This document shows positions 15,167 through 23,226 of a stretch of DNA of 64,000 nucleotides, one piece after another. Each line of letters begins with the position of its first letter. The stretch's first letter is position 1. The DNA comes from Alteromonas gracilis (GTDB lineage: Bacteria > Pseudomonadota > Gammaproteobacteria > Enterobacterales > Alteromonadaceae). The notes below the pieces were generated by a model that did not search any database, had not been told where the DNA came from, and saw nothing but the letters and a program-made list of their open reading frames with translations. The stretch is from NCBI RefSeq assembly GCF_002993325.1, contig NZ_PVNO01000010.1:1-64000 (forward strand). The letters run 5' to 3'. The position numbers and the translations under genes were made by a program.

Positions 15167-15769
15167 TTAGCCGTTGGTTAGTTCAATAATTTTTTTACTT
15201 GCAGCTGAAAAAGCTTCGTTTGCTTGCTCTTCACCCATGTTAAGTCCTTCAGCATAAACGAATTTTACATTGTTAATGCCAACGAAATTTAAAAAGTGTT
15301 TTAAGTATGGCGTTTGCGTATCGAAGTCTGAACCTGCATAAACACCACCACGGGCTGCAAAAACCGTAGCTGATTTATTCTCTAACAAGCCCACGGGACC
15401 CGTTTCAGTATATTTAAACGTTATACCAGCTCGAGCCACACGGTCAAAATATGCTTTCAGACTTGAAGGAATGCCAAAGTTATACATTGGCACTGCTAAC
15501 ACAATCTCATCAGCTTCCTTTACCGCTTCTACGATATCGTCAGACACTTTAGCCAGCGCTTGCTGCGATTCATTTCGTTCAGAAGCCTCAGTCATCCAAG
15601 CCTGCATTTCTTCACTCGTTAGGTGAGGTAACGCTAGCGAGGCTGCATCGACGCGGTTGATAAGTACCGAGTCATCCTTCCCCATTTTAGAAAGGTACTC
15701 GTTTGCAAGCTTTGAAGAATTACCTTCACTGCCATTAAGACTGGAAAATATCGCTAAAACTTTTTTCAT
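15167..15769 (-). CDS. azoR: FMN-dependent NADH-azoreductase
   Basis: About 200 residues of the flavodoxin-like AzoR family, which reduces quinones and azo compounds with NADH. Seen: FSSLNGSEGNSSKLA (phosphate-binding loop), VPMYNFGIPSSLKAYFDRVARAGITFKYTETGPVGLL, and AARGGVY for FMN contact. The start is taken at ATG 15769 because GGAG lies six bases upstream; the reading frame extends to TTG 15781, which would include that site. It is monocistronic and divergent from the repeat lipoprotein gene. Confidence 0.93.
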   Translation of the reverse strand: MKKVLAIFSSLNGSEGNSSKLANEYLSKMGKDDSVLINRVDAASLALPHLTSEEMQAWMTEASERNESQQALAKVSDDIVEAVKEADEIVLAVPMYNFGIPSSLKAYFDRVARAGITFKYTETGPVGLLENKSATVFAARGGVYAGSDFDTQTPYLKHFLNFVGINNVKFVYAEGLNMGEEQANEAFSAASKKIIELTNG

Positions 15770-16010
15770 GCCGAACTCCAATATTCGTTGTTTCGATGAT
15801 GCGAAGTTATATTAGAGCAATTAGATTGAATGAAAATATCAAAAAAATGAAGGTTGCGTTCTATTTTGTAGAACATGATCTTACGTGTTCGAAATACCTT
15901 GTAAAAATAATGAAAACATTACATTGCGTTAATGTTGCAAGGAGGATGATCTTCCCACAATTCCCTCGCGTAATCGAGTCTGCTACAACACAATTAAGAG
16001 GATACGAAAA

Positions 16011-18479
16011 ATGAGAAGGAACAAGGCTCTCCTTGCATGTTCAATATTACCACTATTTCTAATTGGTTGCTCTGATGATGACGATGATGAAGTAGTTGAA
16101 GTCCCCGCCCCCGTTATCGAGTATTCAAACGTACGCGTTGTTCACGCGGCATCTGACGCTCCGATGGTTAATATCACCGCTAACGATGCCATACTAAACG
16201 GTTTGGAAAATGTTGATTATCAAGTTGCTTCATCGCGTTTTGAAGTAGAAACAGGCACCTACGACATTGGCGTGACAGGTATTCTTCCTGGAGAAGACGC
16301 TGAAGTATTGCAGGCTGACGTTACGCTTGAAGCTGATATGAACTACGATATCTTTGCCGTAGGAAATGTTAGCGACGAGACACTAGCGTTGTTAACAGTA
16401 ACGAGCATGGAAACCGCGGTCGAGGCAGGGAACGCGCAAGTACAAATTGTACATGCAGCATCTATGGCTCCGACAGTTGATATTTATGTTACCGCGCCCG
16501 ATGCAGATATCACTGCGGAACAGCCACTTGTTACGGCAGAATTTACTGACTCAACAGATTTGATTCAAGTGCCTGCAGGTGATTATCAAATTCGTATTAC
16601 ACCGGCGGGCGAGACGACGGTTGTGTATGACTCTGGTACTGTAAACCTAGCCGACGGTGCTGATTTACTCATAGCCGCAACTAACAATGTTGGCACGGGT
16701 GATTCACCTGTAACGCTCCTAGCTGCAGACGGCGATAGCAGTTTCAAAATATGGGATGCAGAAGCGGGTTCCGAGATTCGTGTAGTGCATGGTATTAGTG
16801 ACGCGCCAGCGGTTGATGTTATAGCAAACAACGAAATTGTACTGGTAGACGGCATTCAGTTTCCGCGAACCACCGATTACTTGTCTGTTGCTGCAGGAGA
16901 CTACCTAATTGATGTTGTAGCTGATAGCGACAACAGTGTTGTGGCAGTTGACGATGCTGAATTGACGCTAGAAGTGGGTATGTCATATACCGCCATAGCA
17001 AACAACGTTTTAGCCGCACCAGAACTTGATGTTCTTGTTGATATGCCCCGTTCTGTAGCAACTGAAGCGAAAGTGCGTATTGTTCACGCTTCACCGTCAG
17101 CGGGCAACGTGGATATTTATGTAACCACAGATGGTGAAATTGACACTGTTGAACCAGCGTTTGCCGATATTGCTTATCAAACTGGCGAATTAGTTGAAAC
17201 GGGTTATGTAAGCTTGGCAGAAGGCGACTATGTAGTCACTGTTACACCAACAGGCACCAAGACAGCGGCAATCGAAACGGGCGTGCTTTCGTTAGAAAAT
17301 GGCGAGATATACACTGCGATTGCGCTAGACGGTGCGATGGAGGGCGACTTACCTCAACTAGCATTACTTGATGGTCTGGCTCCACCTCCGCCAGCTTTTA
17401 ACGCCGACATGACTTATAATGTAAGCTTAAGCGGTTCTCAAGAAGTGCCCGCTGTTACTACCATGTCTTCTGCAACAGCAGTAGTTGAAATTGACGAAGA
17501 CTTACCAGCGTTTAGCGTAAGTGTTGATGTTTCAGGCCTAACCGATGTTACTGGTGTGCACGTACACGATGGTGGCATTGGTTTGAACGGGCCAGTTGCT
17601 TTCCCACTCACTGATGCTGGCAACGGTACGTATATTTTAGCTGAAACCAATATATCACCTAGCAACCTAGATGCGCTGACTAGTGGTGAATGGTACTTAA
17701 ATGTACACACTACAGCTAACCCTAGCGGCGAAGTACGTGGTCAAATTGTTCCAGACACAACAGCGGTGGTTACTTTCTCACTAAGTGGCAGCCAAGAGGT
17801 TCCAGCGGTCGATACAATGGCAATGGGCTCTGGCTATGCGCTTTTCGATACGACCAACAATAATGTTTCCCTTGTAGCGGTAACCACCATCGAAAACGCG
17901 ACGATGGCACATATTCATACTGGCTTCGCCGGTGTAAATGGCCCTGTGTTAGAAGCGCTTGTTGAAAGTGAAGAAACAGCTGGTGTTTGGATGACAGATG
18001 GAAGCCTAATGCTAGACGAAGCAACAGCTACGCAGTTACTTTCAGGCGGTCACTATGTCAATGTTCACACCGCCGCGTTTACTGGTGGCGAAATTCGCGG
18101 CCAGATCACGCCTGACAACATTGAAGTGTACGGCATTATCGCCAACGGACAACAAGAGGTACCAGCCGTCACTACCGATGCGAGCGGCGCTGGCGCATTT
18201 ACCCTTAACACGTCTACAGGCGCATTGTCAGGTAGTGTAACTATTACCGGTATGACAGCGAATATGGCGCATATCCACGAAGGTGAAGCGGGCGCAAACG
18301 GTAATGTATTATTGGGACTCACTGCCGTTGCAGATGGCATGTGGTCAGTACCAACTAATACAACGTTAACGGCTGAGCAAATGGGTGTTATGGCAGACGG
18401 TGGTCTTTACACTAACTTCCACTCAGATGCATTTCCAAGTGGTGAAATTCGCGGTCAGATCACATTAGGCTTCGACTAA
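16011..18479 (+). CDS. lipoprotein with four DUF4397 and three CHRD domains
   Basis: 822 residues. The signal peptide ends in a lipobox FLIGC followed by six acidic residues, which points to surface or outer-membrane anchoring. Four DUF4397-type repeats start with VRVVHAASDAP, VQIVHAASMAP, IRVVHGISDAP and VRIVHASPSAG (about residues 42, 143, 256 and 357). A proline-rich linker LAPPPPAF leads to three CHRD domains, each with SGSQEVPAV or NGQQEVPAV, H.H.G..G.NGPV and a final GEIRGQI (about 470-590, 590-705 and 705-822). Functions of both families are unknown; CHRD was first described in chordin. ATG 16011 follows AGAGGA. Confidence 0.9.
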   Translation: MRRNKALLACSILPLFLIGCSDDDDDEVVEVPAPVIEYSNVRVVHAASDAPMVNITANDAILNGLENVDYQVASSRFEVETGTYDIGVTGILPGEDAEVLQADVTLEADMNYDIFAVGNVSDETLALLTVTSMETAVEAGNAQVQIVHAASMAPTVDIYVTAPDADITAEQPLVTAEFTDSTDLIQVPAGDYQIRITPAGETTVVYDSGTVNLADGADLLIAATNNVGTGDSPVTLLAADGDSSFKIWDAEAGSEIRVVHGISDAPAVDVIANNEIVLVDGIQFPRTTDYLSVAAGDYLIDVVADSDNSVVAVDDAELTLEVGMSYTAIANNVLAAPELDVLVDMPRSVATEAKVRIVHASPSAGNVDIYVTTDGEIDTVEPAFADIAYQTGELVETGYVSLAEGDYVVTVTPTGTKTAAIETGVLSLENGEIYTAIALDGAMEGDLPQLALLDGLAPPPPAFNADMTYNVSLSGSQEVPAVTTMSSATAVVEIDEDLPAFSVSVDVSGLTDVTGVHVHDGGIGLNGPVAFPLTDAGNGTYILAETNISPSNLDALTSGEWYLNVHTTANPSGEVRGQIVPDTTAVVTFSLSGSQEVPAVDTMAMGSGYALFDTTNNNVSLVAVTTIENATMAHIHTGFAGVNGPVLEALVESEETAGVWMTDGSLMLDEATATQLLSGGHYVNVHTAAFTGGEIRGQITPDNIEVYGIIANGQQEVPAVTTDASGAGAFTLNTSTGALSGSVTITGMTANMAHIHEGEAGANGNVLLGLTAVADGMWSVPTNTTLTAEQMGVMADGGLYTNFHSDAFPSGEIRGQITLGFD

Positions 18480-18535
18480 ACGAAGTAAGTCAAACGCATT
18501 GCGTTTCACACTTACTGAGACTGAAGCAAAATAAT

Positions 18536-18555
18536 AAAGGGGCCTAGGCCCCTTT
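18536..18555. terminator. bidirectional terminator, perfect 20-bp palindrome
   Basis: AAAGGGGCCTAGGCCCCTTT is its own reverse complement and lies between two convergent genes. It has A and T tracts on its flanks. Confidence 0.85.
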
Positions 18556-18582
18556 CTCGTATATAAAAAAGAAAAACGTTTT

Positions 18583-19863
18583 CTAAATTGTATTTAGCGC
18601 TGCTTCAAAGTCTTCAATTAGATCCTGCGTATCTTCAATACCTACCGATATACGCAGCATGGTATCGGAAATCCCCATTATCTCTCGCTCTTCGGCTGTA
18701 TTTTCAAAATAGATAGTAGGTGCAACAGGTAGCGCCAGCGTGCGGTTGTCGCCCAAGTGAGTAGCACAAATCACCAACTTCATTTCGTTTAAAAATGCCA
18801 CCGGATCAGCACCTTCGATCAGATCAAAACTTAAAATAGCGCCATAGCCGCCGTGTAGATATTCCCGGGCCATGAAATGCTGTGGATGATCTGCAAGCCC
18901 AGGGTAAAAGACCTTTGATACTCTCGGGTGATTATCAAGGAATGTCGCTAACTGCATCGCATTATGCTGGCTTCGTGACAAACGCAGAGCTAAGGTTTCC
19001 ATGCCCAACGCAATGGCAGAAGCAGATTGCGGAGCTAGCGTAGCACCTAAATCCCGTAAACCTTTCTTCTTAATCTGGGTAATTCCCCATTGTGCAGTAT
19101 CTGCAACCTGATAAGCAGGTTTTAGGTTATCAAACTTTGTCCAGTCAAAGTTACCCGTATCGACTACTGCACCGCCTAAAACGTTGCCGTGACCTGCGAT
19201 GTACTTCGTCAACGAGCAGAACACCAACGACGCCTTAACATCTTTTGCGTAAAAAACGGGCGGAGGCGTCATGGTGTTATCGACCATAAACAGCATGTGT
19301 TTTTCTTCGCAGAATTGACCGATTGCGTGAAGGTCGGCAACCTGTGTCACAGGGTTAGCTACGGTCTCTGTATAAACCCCTTTAGTGTTTGGACGATAGG
19401 CTTCTTTAACTTGCTGAATGTCAGTTACATCTGCGTAGGTAACCTGTACGCCAAAATCTTTAATTGTTTCAAAAAAGCTGCGCGTGTTTCCAAAAAGGTA
19501 TTGGCTTACAATTAAATGATCGCCCGATTTAAGCAGTGCAAATAAGGTGCTGCTTATCGCTGCCATCCCCGTCGAATAACAAAGTGTGCCAACGCCGCCT
19601 TCAAGGTCATTGAGCATATTTTGTAGCGCAGCGACAGAAGGTGATGAAGAACGAGAATAAACATGGGCAGCACGTTTGCCTTGAAACGCGTCTATGATGC
19701 CCTGCGCATCTTTAAACTCAAAAAGAACGGAATTAGACGTACTGCTATGAACACCGCCATGCTCTGGGGTATTTAGCATACGATCAGAATGAACCTGACG
19801 GGTTGTGAATCCCAATTTTGTCACGGGTAAAGCTCCGAAAATAGATGTTTGCGACTTTGCCAT
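18583..19863 (-). CDS. cystathionine gamma-synthase/methionine gamma-lyase family PLP enzyme
   Basis: 426 residues, fold type I PLP enzyme of trans-sulfuration metabolism. Seen: VYSRSSSPSVAALQ (phosphate-binding Tyr/Arg region), CYSTGMAAISS, YTETVANPVTQVADL, DNTMTPPPVFYAKD and the PLP-lysine in CSLTKYIAGHGNVLGG. Members use cystathionine, homoserine esters or methionine; the exact reaction cannot be told from sequence. The insert QWGITQIKKKGLRDLGATLAP at about 255-275 is typical of the methionine gamma-lyase/CGS group of marine bacteria. It follows the acyltransferase gene by 57 bases on the same strand. Confidence 0.9.
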   Translation of the reverse strand: MAKSQTSIFGALPVTKLGFTTRQVHSDRMLNTPEHGGVHSSTSNSVLFEFKDAQGIIDAFQGKRAAHVYSRSSSPSVAALQNMLNDLEGGVGTLCYSTGMAAISSTLFALLKSGDHLIVSQYLFGNTRSFFETIKDFGVQVTYADVTDIQQVKEAYRPNTKGVYTETVANPVTQVADLHAIGQFCEEKHMLFMVDNTMTPPPVFYAKDVKASLVFCSLTKYIAGHGNVLGGAVVDTGNFDWTKFDNLKPAYQVADTAQWGITQIKKKGLRDLGATLAPQSASAIALGMETLALRLSRSQHNAMQLATFLDNHPRVSKVFYPGLADHPQHFMAREYLHGGYGAILSFDLIEGADPVAFLNEMKLVICATHLGDNRTLALPVAPTIYFENTAEEREIMGISDTMLRISVGIEDTQDLIEDFEAALNTI

Positions 19864-19920
19864 GCGCTCACCGCTATCTTACTTGATACGGTTGCGTACT
19901 TACCACTTCACCAGAAATGA

Positions 19921-20556
19921 TTATGGCTTTGTTATGCAGTTTTTAGGATATTTTGCGCAAACATTATCATAAAACGCATAGATAGTTTGCATTTGTTCGT
20001 CTATGTTAGTCACTTTCTGAATAATTGGCCCTAGCACAATTGCCTTTCTGGCATAGTCTAACCCAATGACTTGAATGGGTATTTCGGCTTCACGAGCAAT
20101 ATGCATAAACCCTGTTTTCCATGGGTAAATGGGGCTTCTTGTCCCTTCTGGCGCCAATGCTAGGATAAGCGAGTCAGCCTCTTTAATCCTATTCGCTATA
20201 GATGTTACCACACCGTGCGCTTTGCTCCTTTCAACCGGAATGCCACCGAGTCTTCTCACAATCGCGCCTAAAGGCGGCTTGAATATAGTGTGCTTTCCAA
20301 AAAAATTAATATTCAGCTTAAATGAAAAGACAATGAATAAACCAATAAAGAAGTCCCAATTAGATGTGTGTGGTGCTACCGCTAAAATGGCTTTTTTCTG
20401 ATTAATCAGCTCACCTTCCACGTGCCAACCTCGCTTTGTGAGCACCCATGCCGCAAATGTCGACAACCAATTTGGCCATTTTCGAGGAATATTTTTTCCG
20501 ACAATAACAATATTGGCAGACTGAGAATACGTGCTAGGGTGTGAGGGTTCTGTCAT
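19921..20556 (-). CDS. lysophospholipid acyltransferase family protein (PlsC-like)
   Basis: 211 residues. It matches the PlsC superfamily, which acylates lysophosphatidic acid or related lipids at the inner membrane. The H-X4-D motif is in VAPHTSNWDFF (about 56-66), LGGIPVERSK is motif II-like, and ALAPEGTRS (about 136-144) is motif III. One amphipathic or membrane segment precedes the HX4D motif. It is shorter than the classical PlsC. It lies upstream of the PLP enzyme with a 57-base gap and may form a two-gene unit with it. Confidence 0.88.
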   Translation of the reverse strand: MTEPSHPSTYSQSANIVIVGKNIPRKWPNWLSTFAAWVLTKRGWHVEGELINQKKAILAVAPHTSNWDFFIGLFIVFSFKLNINFFGKHTIFKPPLGAIVRRLGGIPVERSKAHGVVTSIANRIKEADSLILALAPEGTRSPIYPWKTGFMHIAREAEIPIQVIGLDYARKAIVLGPIIQKVTNIDEQMQTIYAFYDNVCAKYPKNCITKP

Positions 20557-20821
20557 TATTATTATGCTCTATTTTCTTGGTTTATTACGGCTCAATAATT
20601 ACGTAATGAACGAGTACTTAACGAGTGAGTACTCAATAAGTCGCAATTTTTAGCGCTCTCAAAGTATTTATTAAGGCGTAACTATTTTGCTTTAGACAAA
20701 CCATGATTCTGTGTTTATTTCTTCGAAGAGTAATCAAATTCGACATGTAAAACAATTGTTAACATAACCATGAAAGGGCCGATTAGGACATTCAAAAGAG
20801 AAAAGGTTCGAAAATTTCAGT

Positions 20822-21604
20822 ATGTGTATTTTATTTATCGCTAACAAAATGCGAGAGGACTACCCGCTAATTATTGCAGCAAATCGGGACGAGTTTTACG
20901 CGCGCCCCACCGCCCCATCTACCTTTTGGGATGAGCATCCTAATTTACTTGCAGGGCAGGATTTAGAAGCAAACGGCACTTGGATGGGCGTTACGCGTAA
21001 TGGAAACTTGGCGGCACTTACCAACGTCAGAGACCCACAGAATATCAACAACAATGCCGTATCACGGGGTGAATTAGTCGCTAACTGGCTAAAGCAAGAC
21101 TCTGTTGATAGGAGCCACGCTGCGCAATCACAATACTTGGCAACACTCGAAAATACACGTTCGCAATATAACGGCTATAATTTGCTATTTGGTCATGTCG
21201 ACGCGCTAAGGGTTTACAATAACGTAAACAATTCGACCCATTTTATCGAACAAGGCGTGTACGGTTTATCAAACGCAGATATAGCTACACCTTGGCCAAA
21301 AGTAACTCAAGGCGTAAGGGCATTGAACCATTATGTAACAAATGAAGACGTGATTAATGATGACGACTTGTTTGGTATTTTGCGCCGTGACAATAAAGCC
21401 GACGACGCGCTACTTCCCGATACGGGAGTGGGTTATGAATGGGAAAAGGCGTTATCTTCTATTTTCATTCAAACCGAGAAATACGGCACGCGCACGTCTA
21501 CCCTGCTGCTGGTAGATAAAAACAAAACGCTGACTTGGAAAGAGCGGTGCTTTTCAGACAAAGGCGAGATACTAGAAACACGTGAATTTTCCTTTTCAAT
21601 TTAA
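20822..21604 (+). CDS. NRDE/TANGO2 family protein
   Basis: 260 residues. The start MCILFIANK and the family signature AANRDEFYARPTAP (NRDE) place it in the NRDE/TANGO2 family, thought to have an Ntn-hydrolase fold with the N-terminal cysteine (Cys2) exposed. Additional seen motifs: GQDLEANGTWMGVTRNGNLAALTNVRDP and GTRTSTLLLVD. Biochemical function remains unsettled; roles in lipid or heme trafficking have been proposed for relatives. It is monocistronic. Confidence 0.92.
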   Translation: MCILFIANKMREDYPLIIAANRDEFYARPTAPSTFWDEHPNLLAGQDLEANGTWMGVTRNGNLAALTNVRDPQNINNNAVSRGELVANWLKQDSVDRSHAAQSQYLATLENTRSQYNGYNLLFGHVDALRVYNNVNNSTHFIEQGVYGLSNADIATPWPKVTQGVRALNHYVTNEDVINDDDLFGILRRDNKADDALLPDTGVGYEWEKALSSIFIQTEKYGTRTSTLLLVDKNKTLTWKERCFSDKGEILETREFSFSI

Positions 21605-21751
21605 GCCATTTTTGAAATGAAACTTTCGTTTACGTTTTGTTTCTTTGACTAATTGAAATATTTTCAACCTTTGGGGGTCGTTTTTTCTACCATCGGTGGC
21701 ATAATGCCTGCCTGCTATCTTTTGCACACCAACGTAACGTGAGGACATATC

Positions 21752-22942
21752 GTGTTTGAAGTATTACCCCATCTCGCCCCAGATCCAATTCTTGGCCTGT
21801 CTGCTGCTTTTCGTGAAGACACCAACCCAAATAAAATCGATTTAGGTGTTGGCGTTTACAAAGATGAGCAAGGTAATACCCCTATTCTTTCAAGTGTTGC
21901 TAAAGCGCAAAAAGTGCTTTTAGACACAGAAACCAGCAAAACCTATATCACGCCTCAGGGCAACCAAGGTTTCATCGATGGTATGTTGTCTTTGCTGTTA
22001 GGTAAGAATAGCCCAGTTCTTTTAGCTGACCGCGTTGCTGCGGTTCAAGCACCAGGTGGTTGCGGTGCACTGCGCATTCTTTCAGAACTACTTGCTCGTT
22101 GTAACGACAACGCAAAAGTATGGGTAAGCGACCCTACGTGGGCAAACCACATTCCACTTATCGGCTCTGCGGGCCTTAAAATTGAAACCTACCCGTACTT
22201 CGATAAGGCGTCAGCAAGCATTCGCTTTGACGCGATGATGGAAACCCTTCGCAAAACTGAAAAGGGCGATATCGTTCTTCTTCACGGTTGCTGTCACAAC
22301 CCAACAGGTGCTGACCTTACCAATGCACAATGGGATGAAGTACTAGAAGTAGCGAAAGAGCGCGAGTTCCTGCCTTTCATCGACGTGGCCTACCTTGGTT
22401 TTGGTGAAGGCTTAGAAGAAGATGCTTACGGCATGCGTTTGTTGGTAGAAAATCTGCCAGAAGTTATCGTTGCAGCGTCTTGCTCTAAAAACTTTGGCCT
22501 GTACCGCGAACGCGTTGGTTTAGCTGCCATCATTACAGAAGATTCAGCAACCCGAAAAATTGCACAGGGTCAGATTCAATCAATTGCACGTGGCATCTAT
22601 TCTATGCCGCCAAGCTATGGTGGCGCTTTAGTTGATATTATCCTAGCTGACGAAGCACTTAACAACGAGTGGGTATCTGAAGTGAACGAAATGCGCGATC
22701 GTATGAAGTCACTACGTGCCATGCTTGTTCAAAACCTTCACGACAATGGTTCACCTAAAGACTTTAGCTTCGTAAACGACCAAAAAGGTATGTTCTCGTT
22801 CTTGTGTATCACACCTGAGCAAGTGCGCGAAGTACGTGAAAAGCACAGTGTTTATTTTGTAGATTCTAGCCGCGTAAACATCGCGGGCATAAATCACGAA
22901 AACGTAGAAACGCTAGCGAAAGCATTGGTATCAGTGCTTTAA
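21752..22942 (+). CDS. tyrB: aromatic amino acid aminotransferase
   Basis: 396 residues, the usual length for class I aspartate/aromatic aminotransferases. Seen: IDLGVGVYKDEQGNTPIL, APGGCGALRI, WANHIPLI, GCCHNPTGADLT (Asn contact with PLP), DVAYLGFGEG and the PLP lysine in SCSKNFGLYRERVG. Arg in VNIAGI context near the end binds the substrate carboxylate. It transfers amino groups between aromatic amino acids or aspartate and 2-oxoglutarate in the cytoplasm. The start is GTG 21752 with GAGGA six bases upstream. A clear terminator follows at 22970-22997. Confidence 0.93.
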   Translation: MFEVLPHLAPDPILGLSAAFREDTNPNKIDLGVGVYKDEQGNTPILSSVAKAQKVLLDTETSKTYITPQGNQGFIDGMLSLLLGKNSPVLLADRVAAVQAPGGCGALRILSELLARCNDNAKVWVSDPTWANHIPLIGSAGLKIETYPYFDKASASIRFDAMMETLRKTEKGDIVLLHGCCHNPTGADLTNAQWDEVLEVAKEREFLPFIDVAYLGFGEGLEEDAYGMRLLVENLPEVIVAASCSKNFGLYRERVGLAAIITEDSATRKIAQGQIQSIARGIYSMPPSYGGALVDIILADEALNNEWVSEVNEMRDRMKSLRAMLVQNLHDNGSPKDFSFVNDQKGMFSFLCITPEQVREVREKHSVYFVDSSRVNIAGINHENVETLAKALVSVL

Positions 22943-22969
22943 GCATTAACTAACGATTTTTAAGATGCG

Positions 22970-22997
22970 AAAGGCAGGTTTCATACCTGCCTTTTTT
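22970..22997 (+). terminator. terminator of tyrB
   Basis: AAAGGCAGGT (22970-22979) and ACCTGCC (22985-22991) form a stem with a TTCAT loop, followed by TTTTTT. Confidence 0.92.
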
Positions 22998-23148
22998 ATT
23001 ACCTTCAAATTTCTCGCTTTCCTATTTCTGCGATAAACAACCTAATCGTGCTGTTAATGGCAGTTAGTTACACTTCTTAACAAATTTCCTCCTTGCACCT
23101 AACGCTTTTTCTTAGGCGAAATGGGAATAATCGTTACACTGTAACAAT

Positions 23149-23166
23149 GTTGACGTACACGTTAAC
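23149..23166. promoter_or_regulatory. dyad operator upstream of the S46 peptidase gene
   Basis: GTTGACGTACACGTTAAC is an 18-bp imperfect palindrome 60 bases before the S46 start codon. The same pattern GTTrACGTnnACGTnAAC occurs twice in the etf divergent region. It resembles, from memory, MerR-type LiuR operators. Confidence 0.55.
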
Positions 23167-23226
23167 TTGGTATTTATTAAGACTGACTTATAACAATAAG
23201 ATTAACGACAAGAACAAGGATACCCC

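Noticed and set aside
15796..16014. 72-residue ORF before the repeat lipoprotein gene
   Set aside because: It overlaps the lipoprotein start and its ribosome site, has no clear ribosome site, and its composition is unlike neighbouring genes.
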